Assembly (NCBI GenBank): GCA_017469885.1
Contig: JAFUFO010000016.1
Coordinates: forward strand, 1 to 64,000
Direction: 5' to 3'
DNA from: Solobacterium sp.
GTDB taxonomy: Bacteria > Bacillota_I > Bacilli_A > Erysipelotrichales > Erysipelotrichaceae
Length of the DNA stretch: 64,000 nucleotides
The notes beneath the pieces are model-generated. The model was not told the DNA's origin. It did not search any database and worked only from the letters and a program-made list of their open reading frames with translations. Each line of letters begins with the position of its first letter. The stretch's first letter is position 1. Below, in pieces: positions 51,106 to 59,214 of the stretch. The position numbers and the translations under genes are program-made.

Positions 51106-52758
51106 TTAACGCTGAATCGCGGCAGTTAATGCGGGAAGGATCTGACTCTTGCGGGAGAAGATGCCCTTCTGTATATCATGTCCGACTTCCGATGTGTCCG
51201 GGAAGGCTTCCTCTGCCCGGGCTTTTTTATCGCCCGCAAAATAGAATACGGAGCCCTCATCCGCCACCGAGGTAAATGCGGCGACGACAAGGTCCAGATC
51301 TTTCTTGCGCACGAGTTTCTCGAGACAGTTCTGGATCTCCGCTTCCTTTCCGATGAGGGAACGTACGGAGGAAACCATACTCTGGGAAATCATGGTGCGG
51401 CAGCCGTCGATGTCGTAATACTTGATATCCTGCACGATCATCTCACGGATGCTCATATCCGAATGATCGGCAGACTTTGCGAACATCTCCGTTCCGAAGG
51501 TTTCGATGTCCAGCTCTGCCAGTGCCGCAAGCAGATGCGCGGTGCTGATATCCTTCGGGGTTGTGGTCGGAGACTGAAACAGCAGTGTATCCGACAGCAC
51601 CGCCCCCAGCATCAGTCCGGCAAGATTGGCCGGAATCGGAATCTGGTTCTCCCGGAACATGGTCGCAATGATCGTGGCCGAAGAACCGACGATTTCATTT
51701 CGGAAGGATACCGGCTGACTTGTCGCAAAGTCATTGATCCGATGGTGGTCCACCACTTCCAGGATCTGTGCCTTCTCCACCGCCTTGACGGACTGGGAGA
51801 ACTCGTTGTGATCAACGAGAATGATCTTCTTGTTTTTATAGCCCATGATCTGGCTGCGGCTGACATAGCCGACCAGATGATTCTCATTGTCCGTTACCGG
51901 GTAAGCACGGAACCGTGTCCGTGCCATTCTGACGCCCGCATCCTCCGCAAATTCATTTTCATTGAACAGCATCGGTTTCTTCCGCATGATTAGTTCCACA
52001 CGCGGCGCAAAGAACAGATAACGGGACGTATTCATCGAGCCGTGTCCGGAGATGATGACCGGACAGTGGTGCTGTCTGGCGGCGTCGATCACATCGGCGC
52101 GGATCTCCTTTGCCCAGACAACGATCATCATGCCGGCGCCCTGTTCGATCAGGGCTTTCTCCGCTTCGGGTTCATTGCCCATGATCACGATACGGTCTTT
52201 CACATCGTAGTTTTTAATGCCGTGTTCGGACAGGGCAATGATGGAAACCTTGCCGTTGAGATGAAGACTGGAATCGTCATAGATCAGGGTTCCGCTGATC
52301 GTCTTTGCGACATCGGCCGCCGTGGTATGTCTGAGCAGTTCAATGCCCATGGATGTATCCCCGAGTCCGATATCCGCAAGGTCGCTCTTGGATACATAGC
52401 CCACGACATGATTTTCTTCATCCACCACCGCAAAGGAAGCGCGTTCGGTTTCCTTCATATGGCGGATCGTTTCGTAGACCGTGGTATCCGGATGGACCGC
52501 ATCGGGCGGATCCAGTTCAATTTCCTTCAGGGTCTTCCTGGCGTCTTTCAAAAGCATCGGTTCTTCGAATCCGAAGCGTTCGAGCAGGTATTTTGTCTCA
52601 CTGCCGAGCGGCCCGAGCCGGCATGCGACGGCGCGCACGCCGATGGCGCGTTTGAAAAATGCATATGCGATCGCCGACACAATGGAGTCGGTATCGGGAT
52701 GCTGGTGACCGGTCACATAGACCGGTTCCTGTGATTTGAGATCTGTCTGTGCATTCAT
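51106..52758 (-). CDS. Manganese-dependent inorganic pyrophosphatase with CBS and DRTGG domains
   Basis: 550 residues against about 310 for the simple enzyme. The DHH domain begins YVTGHQHPDTDSIVSAIAY and continues later with DHNEFSQ and VVDHHRI; the DHHA2 domain ends the protein. Two CBS motifs (YVSKSDLADIGLGD, and YVSRSQIMGYKN) flank a DRTGG-like segment, inserted between the DHH metal motifs. Such CBS-PPases are controlled by AMP, ADP and diadenosine polyphosphates. It hydrolyses pyrophosphate to drive biosynthesis. The start has only a weak ribosome site. Confidence 0.94.
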   Translation of the reverse strand: MNAQTDLKSQEPVYVTGHQHPDTDSIVSAIAYAFFKRAIGVRAVACRLGPLGSETKYLLERFGFEEPMLLKDARKTLKEIELDPPDAVHPDTTVYETIRHMKETERASFAVVDEENHVVGYVSKSDLADIGLGDTSMGIELLRHTTAADVAKTISGTLIYDDSSLHLNGKVSIIALSEHGIKNYDVKDRIVIMGNEPEAEKALIEQGAGMMIVVWAKEIRADVIDAARQHHCPVIISGHGSMNTSRYLFFAPRVELIMRKKPMLFNENEFAEDAGVRMARTRFRAYPVTDNENHLVGYVSRSQIMGYKNKKIILVDHNEFSQSVKAVEKAQILEVVDHHRINDFATSQPVSFRNEIVGSSATIIATMFRENQIPIPANLAGLMLGAVLSDTLLFQSPTTTPKDISTAHLLAALAELDIETFGTEMFAKSADHSDMSIREMIVQDIKYYDIDGCRTMISQSMVSSVRSLIGKEAEIQNCLEKLVRKKDLDLVVAAFTSVADEGSVFYFAGDKKARAEEAFPDTSEVGHDIQKGIFSRKSQILPALTAAIQR

Positions 52759-52824
52759 AGGTGTATCAGTTCTTTCTGTACCCCTATCTTACCGCACCGC
52801 GCAGATTGCGTCACGGGATGGAAT

Positions 52825-53724
52825 TCAGTGTTCCTTCTTCCGGAGGATGAGGACAGCCCCAATCAGAAACGGCAGGCTGCTCAGCAGACCGTTGGGTGCC
52901 GGTCCAAGCAGCCGGTACGTACCGGTATTGACCAGACACAGAGCGAGCGGTAGTGCCGCCGCCGCATTGAATGCGCCATGCAGTAATGCTGGAAGCCAGA
53001 TGCATTCACTCCTTTCATAGACCCATGCGTGAAGAACGCCGAGCCCGGCGGTAATGAAGCTGAACATTAACATGCCCGTAACCGGAGCTCCGATATAGCC
53101 TGCGGAATTACCCGCCGCAGCACCGTATTCATACCCGATCAGTGCGATAAGCGGCCAGTGCCAGGCACCCCAGATCACACCGCCCAGAAGCCAGCCTTTC
53201 GTACGGCCGAACCTGTCCTTCAGCTGCGGATACAGGAATCCCCGCCAGCCGATTTCCTCGCCCAGTGCCGCAATCATATTCAGAAGCGGCGCATAGGTAA
53301 TACTGCTTATTGCGGATATCAGAACATACATCGGATAGGAAAGTCCCTGTTCCTTCATCTGTTCGAGCACTTCGGGGCCTCCGAGGGCGACCGCATAACT
53401 GCCGCTGAGGTCAAAGTGCTGCGGGAATATCAGAAAATAGAGTATGCCGCCGATCGCTGTCAAAAGCAGCGGTCCAAACCACGCAAACAGGATGGGTCTG
53501 ATGTTTTTACGGATCCGGGGCTTCCAGCCCATGCCTTTGAGATCCGCTCCGCAGAACAGTACGCCAAGCGCCGGGACAAACATCATCGCCGCAAGCACCA
53601 GCTGGGCGGCTGACCGGTTACTGCGGTACAGCGGTGCGACGAGAAACTGGATGAGATATGCAAAACCAAAGGTAACGAGCAGATAACGGGTAACCTGTTT
53701 CTGATTGAATTCTGTGTTACGCAT
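52825..53724 (-). CDS. CPBP-family intramembrane metalloprotease
   Basis: 299 residues, about eight membrane helices. The CPBP motifs are complete: GEEIGWRGFLYPQL (EExxxR), GVIWGAWHWPL (HxxxW-like) and the later VLHAWVYERS. Members process prenylated proteins or bacteriocin-related peptides within the membrane. The start overlaps the end of the MerR-membrane regulator by 8 bases, so the two are translated together and probably work together. The ribosome site is AAGGTGA. Confidence 0.88.
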   Translation of the reverse strand: MRNTEFNQKQVTRYLLVTFGFAYLIQFLVAPLYRSNRSAAQLVLAAMMFVPALGVLFCGADLKGMGWKPRIRKNIRPILFAWFGPLLLTAIGGILYFLIFPQHFDLSGSYAVALGGPEVLEQMKEQGLSYPMYVLISAISSITYAPLLNMIAALGEEIGWRGFLYPQLKDRFGRTKGWLLGGVIWGAWHWPLIALIGYEYGAAAGNSAGYIGAPVTGMLMFSFITAGLGVLHAWVYERSECIWLPALLHGAFNAAAALPLALCLVNTGTYRLLGPAPNGLLSSLPFLIGAVLILRKKEH

Positions 53725-54457
53725 CCGCCGTCACCTTCGCTTCCTCTGCGGCCACTTCCACACAGAAGCCGTGATGCCCGCAGTGCGGACAGGTCAGTTT
53801 GCGGGTCGCCGGCGTATGGTTTGCCCAGAACGCTTCCTTAAACGTCGGCTTGAATACGGTATGACACTGCGGGCAGATGTAGGAAACCTTCCGGAAATAC
53901 CAGCGGGTAAGAACAGTTCCATACGGAATGGCAATGATCACCCATACAAGAAACACCCACCAGATGCCTTTCGTGATCCAGAGGATGATTCCCACCCACT
54001 GGAGGATCGTCAGCGGCAGGCCCGCCGCCAGCAGGATCCCATGGACCTTTTTCAGTTCACTTCTGTTGTTCATAATATATGCGATGTCACCGATGGATTC
54101 CACAGAGAACTGCCGGACCGACTTCAGACCGGTTTTCAGATCGGCTATCTTTTTCAGCTGGTCCTCCCGTTCCTTCATTTCTTCCTTCAGGGATGCCTCC
54201 TGCTGGTCCAGCAGAAGCGAGATTACGCTTCCGGGATCCTCTTCGGAAAGCAGCTGACTGATGGAATCAATGGAAAGTCCAAGGTCACGCAGAAAACAGA
54301 TGATCCGCATGCGTTTCAGATCATCCTCCGAATAAAGCCTCCGTCCTCCTTCGCTCAGCTCACTCGGCACGAGAATACCGCGGGTGTCATAGTACTGGAC
54401 GGTCCGCACGGTCACGCCGCACAGCTTTGCGAGTTCTCCGGTTGTATATTTCGGCAT
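53717..54457 (-). CDS. MerR-family regulator with membrane helices and zinc-ribbon tail
   Basis: 246 residues. Residues 1-70 are a MerR DNA-binding domain (YTTGELAKLCGVTVRTVQYY, then GGRRLYSEDDLKRM). A coiled coil (about 75-125) follows. Two membrane helices lie at about 143-163 and 167-187 (LPLTILQWVGIILWITKG, WWVFLVWVIIAIPYG). The end carries a zinc-ribbon-like pair, CPQCH and CPHCG. A membrane-tied MerR protein encoded with an intramembrane protease suggests release by cleavage, which is inference. The ribosome site is GGAGGTGA and a MerR-style promoter lies upstream. Confidence 0.88.
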   Translation of the reverse strand: MPKYTTGELAKLCGVTVRTVQYYDTRGILVPSELSEGGRRLYSEDDLKRMRIICFLRDLGLSIDSISQLLSEEDPGSVISLLLDQQEASLKEEMKEREDQLKKIADLKTGLKSVRQFSVESIGDIAYIMNNRSELKKVHGILLAAGLPLTILQWVGIILWITKGIWWVFLVWVIIAIPYGTVLTRWYFRKVSYICPQCHTVFKPTFKEAFWANHTPATRKLTCPHCGHHGFCVEVAAEEAKVTADA

Positions 54458-54479
54458 CGCACTTCACCTCCTCATGCCC

Positions 54480-54524
54480 AGAATCACTCATGACGCAGCG
54501 TCACAAGCAACCCCTGACGCAGGG
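54480..54524 (-). promoter_or_regulatory. MerR-type promoter with dyad in a 19-bp spacer, plus second related dyad
   Basis: TTGCTT (complement of 54505-54510), a 19-bp spacer and GATTCT (54480-54485). The spacer holds the palindrome TGACGCTGCGTCA (54491-54503), the standard MerR arrangement. A second palindrome CCCTGACGCAGGG (54512-54524) shares the core TGACGCAG. Confidence 0.6.
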
Positions 54525-54541
54525 TGATTTTTCGATTTTTA

Positions 54542-55078
54542 TCAATTTTCCTTCTGTACAGCCTCCGCCAGGGCTTCCAGCCGTGAACTGTAACGGCTTT
54601 CTTCCGGCAAAATCAGTGTATACACAGCGGTATTCCCGTCTGTTTCTTCACGCAGTTCGAGATACATGGCATTTTCATACGCATCCTTATGCCAGTGCAG
54701 CGTATCCCGAAGATATGCGATGGAACGGTTGTCACACGACAGGATTCCGTCCATCACCGCATCGAATCCGTCGTCCTTCATAGGTACGTCATCACTGCCG
54801 TCTTCAGCGTTTAAAAGTTCTTCAAAGAGATTGTGAAATTCCGCAGCGGTTTCACGGTCAGAGGTACGGAAGTTCTGTTCCTCTTGAGGCGCATCCTGCA
54901 AACGCACTGTAAGACGCAGTTCCGGGGTTTCCTCCGGCACTTCGGCTGCCTGGGCAGGTTGTGCGGCGGGTTCCGCCGCCGGTTCATTGGTCACCGTACT
55001 TCCGGTACGGTTTGCGCAGGCGGAAAACAGGACTGCCAGAGCCATCGCCACAAGCATCTTGCTCAGATATCGCTTCAT
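54542..55078 (-). CDS. Hypothetical lipoprotein
   Basis: Starts at ATG 55078 after CAGGAGGGCGAG; 178 residues. The signal MKRYLSKMLVAMALAVLFSAC carries lipobox FSAC (Cys about 21). An Ala/Pro/Glu linker precedes a small domain (about 50-178) rich in acidic residues with LRLTVRLQD at its start. The domain is not recognised. It is last in a four-gene minus-strand unit after acylphosphatase. Confidence 0.75.
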   Translation of the reverse strand: MKRYLSKMLVAMALAVLFSACANRTGSTVTNEPAAEPAAQPAQAAEVPEETPELRLTVRLQDAPQEEQNFRTSDRETAAEFHNLFEELLNAEDGSDDVPMKDDGFDAVMDGILSCDNRSIAYLRDTLHWHKDAYENAMYLELREETDGNTAVYTLILPEESRYSSRLEALAEAVQKEN

Positions 55079-55091
55079 CTCGCCCTCCTGT

Positions 55092-55376
55092 TTACATCCG
55101 GACCGTAAACCGGCGCTCTGTTTCATCCGGATCCATTTCCCGCACGGTTGTCCGGTCGATCCGGATCCAGGAATCCTTTCCCAGCATCTCTACGGTCGCA
55201 TCGATCTGATCTGCCGTTCCCTGCAGTTCCATCGTGACGCTGCCGTCATATTCATTTCTTACCCATCCGGTCACACCGGACGCAGATGCCGCCTGGCTTG
55301 CATACCAGCGGAAGCCGACGCCCTGCACGTCGCCTTCAAAGATATAGTGCCTTCGGATGATGTTCTTCGTCCGCAT
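55092..55376 (-). CDS. acyP: Acylphosphatase
   Basis: 94 residues, the family's length. The phosphate-binding loop is GDVQGVGFRWYAS, with the catalytic Arg, and the Asn-containing motif is VTGWVRNEYDGSV. It hydrolyses acyl phosphates such as acetyl phosphate or 1,3-bisphosphoglycerate. The ribosome site is GTGAGGTGAT, and the start is 9 bases after the esterase gene. Confidence 0.94.
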   Translation of the reverse strand: MRTKNIIRRHYIFEGDVQGVGFRWYASQAASASGVTGWVRNEYDGSVTMELQGTADQIDATVEMLGKDSWIRIDRTTVREMDPDETERRFTVRM

Positions 55377-55385
55377 AGGATCACC

Positions 55386-56162
55386 TCACGGCTGAAGCCA
55401 CAGCCAGTCCATAAACAGCGGAACCTGCGCTGCCCAGTCGGCTTCGCAGTGTCTTCCATTTGGCTGAAAGTACAGATAGGTCCGGGCGTTTTTTGCCTGC
55501 AGTTCCTTTTCAAACTTCCGGGTGCTGCGTGCTTCCCGGGTATCGAATTCGGGATTGCCGTTATGCGCTGCCTTCCCCGATTCAATTTCACCCCAGGACA
55601 TATAGATGCGGGTATCGGGAGAAAGCTGTACCTGCTTTAGATCTTTCCGGAAATCGGAAAGATTCCAGAAAATGCCGGTGGAGACACAGGCTGCTTTGGA
55701 GAAGATGTCATTGTATCGGATGATGCCGTACATGCTCATAATGCCGCCCATCGAGGAGCCGGCAATGCCGGTTGCCTCACGATGGCTCCAGGTCCGGTAT
55801 TCCCGGTCGATCATCGGCTTGATTTCATGGACGATCCAGTCAAAGGTTTCCTTCCCCTTGCCGTGAATGGTTTTCCCGAAGAAGTGCTTTTCATACGGGC
55901 AGTATTCCGAAAGCCGCTCCTGATTGACATGCGAGCATTCCATACCGATGATGATGACCTTCTTGTGCCAATGGTCAAGAAAATCCTTCAGCCCCCAGCA
56001 GGTACCGTACGTTGCGTCTTCATTGAAAAAAAGATTATGCCCGTCAAAGAAATAGATGACCGGATACCGTTCCTCCGTGTTGTAATAGTCATCCGGAAGA
56101 TAGATATGCAGGGTGCGGTCACTGTTTCCCGGCGGATAGTAAAAGGGGCGTTTGATGATCAT
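55386..56162 (-). CDS. Alpha/beta-hydrolase esterase (esterase D/PF00756-like)
   Basis: 258 residues, no signal peptide. The nucleophile elbow is GIAGSSMGGIMS, the core start is YPVIYFFDGHNLFF, and the catalytic His is in NGRHCEADW. It resembles putative esterases of the enterochelin-esterase/esterase D fold. The substrate is unknown. The start codon overlaps the stop of the upstream hypothetical gene (ATGA), and the ribosome site AAAGGGGAGA lies in that gene. Confidence 0.88.
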   Translation of the reverse strand: MIIKRPFYYPPGNSDRTLHIYLPDDYYNTEERYPVIYFFDGHNLFFNEDATYGTCWGLKDFLDHWHKKVIIIGMECSHVNQERLSEYCPYEKHFFGKTIHGKGKETFDWIVHEIKPMIDREYRTWSHREATGIAGSSMGGIMSMYGIIRYNDIFSKAACVSTGIFWNLSDFRKDLKQVQLSPDTRIYMSWGEIESGKAAHNGNPEFDTREARSTRKFEKELQAKNARTYLYFQPNGRHCEADWAAQVPLFMDWLWLQP

Positions 56163-56602
56163 GGTCTCCCCTTTCCGCGGCCGACCGAAAGGTCAAGCGT
56201 CTTCAGCACTTCATATACCTGTTCAGCATCCGCTTTAACCCTGGCCGCATCCATCTGCCGCTCGTTCATGACCGCTTCGGCAGCCTTTGCATAATTGCGT
56301 TTGTATTCTTTGTTTAACGCATTCCAGTTCACATCTTTGAACTGCCCGGCAATCGCCTCATTCACCGGCAGGATGCCCTGTTTCATCCATACCGCAAGCA
56401 CGGGATAGCCCGGATAGCCTGCCCAGTAAGTGGCGCTGTCATTGGAGGTATAGTGACTGCCTTCCCATCTGACGGTGTAGTGCTTTGCGCCGTCGGACGA
56501 GGCAATATGTGCTTCCTTTGTGTCTTCGGATATTGTCACGCGCCCGTCTGCCAGAGCGCTGTATGCTTCATAGATTTTTTCAATCGGCGGAAGTTTTTCC
56601 AT
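56159..56602 (-). CDS. Conserved-looking hypothetical protein
   Basis: 147 residues, soluble. It begins MEKLPPIEKIYEAYSALADG and contains DSATYWAGYPGYPVLAVWM and a C-terminal helix. No known motif was found. A GCAGGAGAA ribosome site lies 11 bases upstream. It leads the operon with the esterase, acylphosphatase and lipoprotein, with a four-base overlap to the esterase. Confidence 0.7.
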   Translation of the reverse strand: MEKLPPIEKIYEAYSALADGRVTISEDTKEAHIASSDGAKHYTVRWEGSHYTSNDSATYWAGYPGYPVLAVWMKQGILPVNEAIAGQFKDVNWNALNKEYKRNYAKAAEAVMNERQMDAARVKADAEQVYEVLKTLDLSVGRGKGRP

Positions 56603-56662
56603 GTTCAGAATATTCTCCTGCTACCTATTAATTGTGTCACAGAACGGGGCAGGAAGACAAAA

Positions 56663-56692
56663 AAAGGACAGTGATCTGATTCACTGTCCTTT
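56663..56692 (-). terminator. Terminator of the uracil permease gene
   Basis: AAAGGACAGTGA paired with its complement TCACTGTCCTTT, followed by TTTTG on the minus strand. Confidence 0.88.
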
Positions 56693-56703
56693 GATTCGAG
56701 TTG

Positions 56704-58173
56704 TTACTTTGTGTCTTTCTTTTCGAGGTCTTCCACGTCGACTTCGCTCATGTTTGCGACTGCGGCGGTGATGCCGTCCGGATCATCATCGCTGATCAGA
56801 CGTCCTTCGTTGACCACAAGGTTGGTGATGATGCCCATGATCAGCGCCGTTGCCAGGGATGTGATGGTGAGGAGCGGTCCGCCGGTTGTCGGGTTGGATC
56901 CGAAGTTGAGGGTCAGTCCGCCGATACCTGTGACAAATACCGCACTGACAACCAGAAGGTTCTTGTTGGAGCCAAGGTCAACACGCTTCAGCATCTGCAG
57001 ACCGGATACGGCGATAAAGCCGTACAGCGCAACGCAGGCACCGCCCATAACGCACTTCGGAATGGAGTTGATCAGCGCAACAAACGGTGTGAAGAACGAG
57101 AGAATCATACAGCCGAGTCCGGCAGTGATGATCGTGACGATGGATGCGTTTCCGGTAATCGCAACACAGCCGATGGACTCACCGTAAGTGGTGTTTGCGG
57201 CACCGCCGAAGAAGCCGCCGACGATGGAGCCGATACCGTCACCGAGGAGGGTATTGTCAAGACCCGGGTCAGTGATCAGATCACGTCCGATGATCGAGCT
57301 GAGGTTCTTATGGTCAGCGATGTGCTGTGCAAGTTCGACGACCGCAATCGGTACGAAGGTGATTGCGATGTTGGACAGCGCAGCTCCGTCGATCGTGTTC
57401 AGCGTGTGGGACTTCAGCGCAGAAACAAAGGTAAACTGCGGAACCCGGACAAAGGATGCCAGGGTGAGCGGATGGAATGCGTCATACAGCGACGAGAAGT
57501 TCATAATGCGAAGTGCTTCGATGCCGGTGACGTTGCCGATGATGGTAAGCAGCAGTGCCAAGAGATAACCGACCGCAATGCCGACCACAAACGGAATCAG
57601 CTTGATCATTTTGCCGCCGCGCACGGATGCGGCAACAATTGCCAGGAATGTGACGGTTCCGACCAGAATCGTAAGCAGGCTGTAGGTGTCGCCGCCGTTG
57701 GTCGACATCCAGGAGGTTGCGGTTCCGGAGAGTGAAAGTCCGATCAGCGCAACGATCGGGCCGATGATGACTGCCGGCATGAGCTTGTTTACCCAGCGGC
57801 TTCCGACCGCACGGATGATCATGGCAATCACGACATAGACAAGTCCGGCAAAGAGAATACCGATAATGACACCCCAGTAGCCATAGTTCTGACCGAGGAT
57901 CGCCGCATAGGCTCCCAGGAAGGTAAAGGAGCTTCCAAGGAATACCGGGCTCTTCTTCTTTGTGAACAGGATATAGACAAGTGAACCGATACCGGCACCG
58001 AACAGTGCAGCAGCCGGATCGAAGTAGAGCGTTTCGCCCGCCCCGTTCGGAAAGCTCGACATCAGCATCGGAACGAGCAGAGTTGCGGCCATAATGGCAA
58101 TCATCTGCTGGAATGCGAATACAATAGTCTGAGAAAGTTTCGGTTTGTCTTCAACGCTGTAGATCAGTTTCAT
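56704..58173 (-). CDS. Uracil permease, NCS2 family
   Basis: 489 residues with about 12-14 membrane helices. NCS2 signatures include FAFQQMIAIMAATLLVPML, FLGSSFTFLGAYAAILGQNY, and the substrate motif GDGIGSIVGGFFGGAANTTY. It imports uracil with protons. The charged C-terminal tail (about 455-489) is longer than in UraA. A PyrR-type attenuator in the leader supports a pyrimidine substrate. The ribosome site is GAAGGGGGAAG. It works upstream of Upp in salvage, though the genes are 6 kb apart. Confidence 0.93.
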   Translation of the reverse strand: MKLIYSVEDKPKLSQTIVFAFQQMIAIMAATLLVPMLMSSFPNGAGETLYFDPAAALFGAGIGSLVYILFTKKKSPVFLGSSFTFLGAYAAILGQNYGYWGVIIGILFAGLVYVVIAMIIRAVGSRWVNKLMPAVIIGPIVALIGLSLSGTATSWMSTNGGDTYSLLTILVGTVTFLAIVAASVRGGKMIKLIPFVVGIAVGYLLALLLTIIGNVTGIEALRIMNFSSLYDAFHPLTLASFVRVPQFTFVSALKSHTLNTIDGAALSNIAITFVPIAVVELAQHIADHKNLSSIIGRDLITDPGLDNTLLGDGIGSIVGGFFGGAANTTYGESIGCVAITGNASIVTIITAGLGCMILSFFTPFVALINSIPKCVMGGACVALYGFIAVSGLQMLKRVDLGSNKNLLVVSAVFVTGIGGLTLNFGSNPTTGGPLLTITSLATALIMGIITNLVVNEGRLISDDDPDGITAAVANMSEVDVEDLEKKDTK

Positions 58174-58218
58174 ACAATTCTTCCCCCTTCAGAATCTTCT
58201 GTCCGGACCGGTTGTCCT

Positions 58219-58316
58219 AAAAAAAGGAATCCGCAGGCCGCAGGACTCCCTTGACTTGTTTCCCCTTTGAACAATCGGTCCTCTTGCCGGCCTCTCTGTG
58301 CCGAATTAAAGATTCT
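58219..58316 (-). promoter_or_regulatory. PyrR-type attenuator in the uracil permease leader
   Basis: About 20 bases into the predicted transcript the RNA has CACAGAGAGGCCGG (around 58285-58302), matching the PyrR anti-antiterminator loop core CAGAGAGGC. Further on, GGAGTCC pairs with GGATTCC (58226-58249), followed by seven T as a terminator. By analogy with the B. subtilis pyr operon, UMP-bound PyrR would favour termination. pyrR itself is not in the window. Confidence 0.78.
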
Positions 58317-58322
58317 TCCGTT

Positions 58323-58351
58323 ATACTAGCACGGCACCCTCTCAAATACAA
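58323..58351 (-). promoter_or_regulatory. Promoter of the uracil permease gene
   Basis: TTGTAT (58346-58351), 17-bp spacer, TAGTAT (58323-58328) with TGC before it. Confidence 0.8.
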
Positions 58352-58377
58352 CCAAAAACGGCGGAACCGAGCACCTC

Positions 58378-59022
58378 TTACTGCCCGCCGGTCTTTTTCC
58401 GGTACAGTCTCCAGGAGTAAAGCGTTGGCGCTCCGATCATGATGAGCAGCACCGGGAATACACCATATACTGCATTCTTTCCCAGCATTCCGCACAGGAT
58501 GATCAGTACGCCTCCGATCATCCAGATCGGACCTGCCATCCGGTGTGTCTTTTCCCAGTTCTCCTCATCCGCAAGTGTCCAGGGAAGCTTGATGCCGATG
58601 GTATAGTTCGAACGGCTCTTGGGAAGATAATATCCTGTGACAAGAACGACCAGCCCGACAAAGAAACAGCCGGTGACCGTTGCGTTGACCGGAATTCCCA
58701 TGGCGGTAAGATAGGTCAGAACCGATACATACAGCCCCACTGCAGGACAGATCCAGAGCACCAGCTGATTCACCTTCTTCGGAACGTTCACATTTTTCGG
58801 ATCATACATCGTGATAAATGTGCACATAAGGTGCAGAACCAGAAGGAATCCGCTGATTCCGAAAACCGCATAGGGCTTTGCCATATAGCTGTCAACTTCG
58901 CCTGCCGCATTCCAGTGTGTGGGAAGCTGGTCAGGAAGTTTGTTCCATAACACAACTCCGATCAATGCCGGAAGCAGCGTCAGCACTGCTGTGATAATGA
59001 TCAGCTTTTTTTCATGTTTCAT
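58378..59022 (-). CDS. SdpI/DUF1648 family membrane protein
   Basis: 214 residues with six hydrophobic helices. The DUF1648 motif LPDQLPTHWNAAGEVDSY follows the first helix, and the SdpI-like motif KSRSNYTIGIKLPWTLADEE plus NWEKTHRMAG lies near 138-170. SdpI is the immunity and signalling protein against the SdpC toxin in B. subtilis; most homologues, like this one, lack sdpABC neighbours and have no known role. The ribosome site is GAAGGGGAA. It ends 27 bases before the permease -35 box. Confidence 0.88.
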   Translation of the reverse strand: MKHEKKLIIITAVLTLLPALIGVVLWNKLPDQLPTHWNAAGEVDSYMAKPYAVFGISGFLLVLHLMCTFITMYDPKNVNVPKKVNQLVLWICPAVGLYVSVLTYLTAMGIPVNATVTGCFFVGLVVLVTGYYLPKSRSNYTIGIKLPWTLADEENWEKTHRMAGPIWMIGGVLIILCGMLGKNAVYGVFPVLLIMIGAPTLYSWRLYRKKTGGQ

Positions 59023-59154
59023 AATCGTTTCCCCTTCAATCTCGTCCCTGTTCAGAGCGGTATCCGAATAGAATCATAGCGCAATACCGCCGGTCGGAGC
59101 GATGAAACAAGGAAATATTCCATTGATGTGAATTTGTGTGATTTAAGCAACGGA

Positions 59155-59181
59155 TTAGCACTCTTACTTCGAGTGTGCTAA
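59155..59181 (+). promoter_or_regulatory. CIRCE element (HrcA operator) over the ftsH promoter
   Basis: TTAGCACTC (59155-59163), nine bases, then GTGTGCTAA (59173-59181). The consensus right arm is GAGTGCTAA, so there is one mismatch in 18. A promoter TTAGCA, 18 bp, TAAACT (59179-59184, with TGC before it) is built into the same bases, so HrcA binding would block it. Confidence 0.85.
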
Positions 59182-59214
59182 ACTGACATGGAATCGAAAG
59201 GAGGGCTTTTATCA

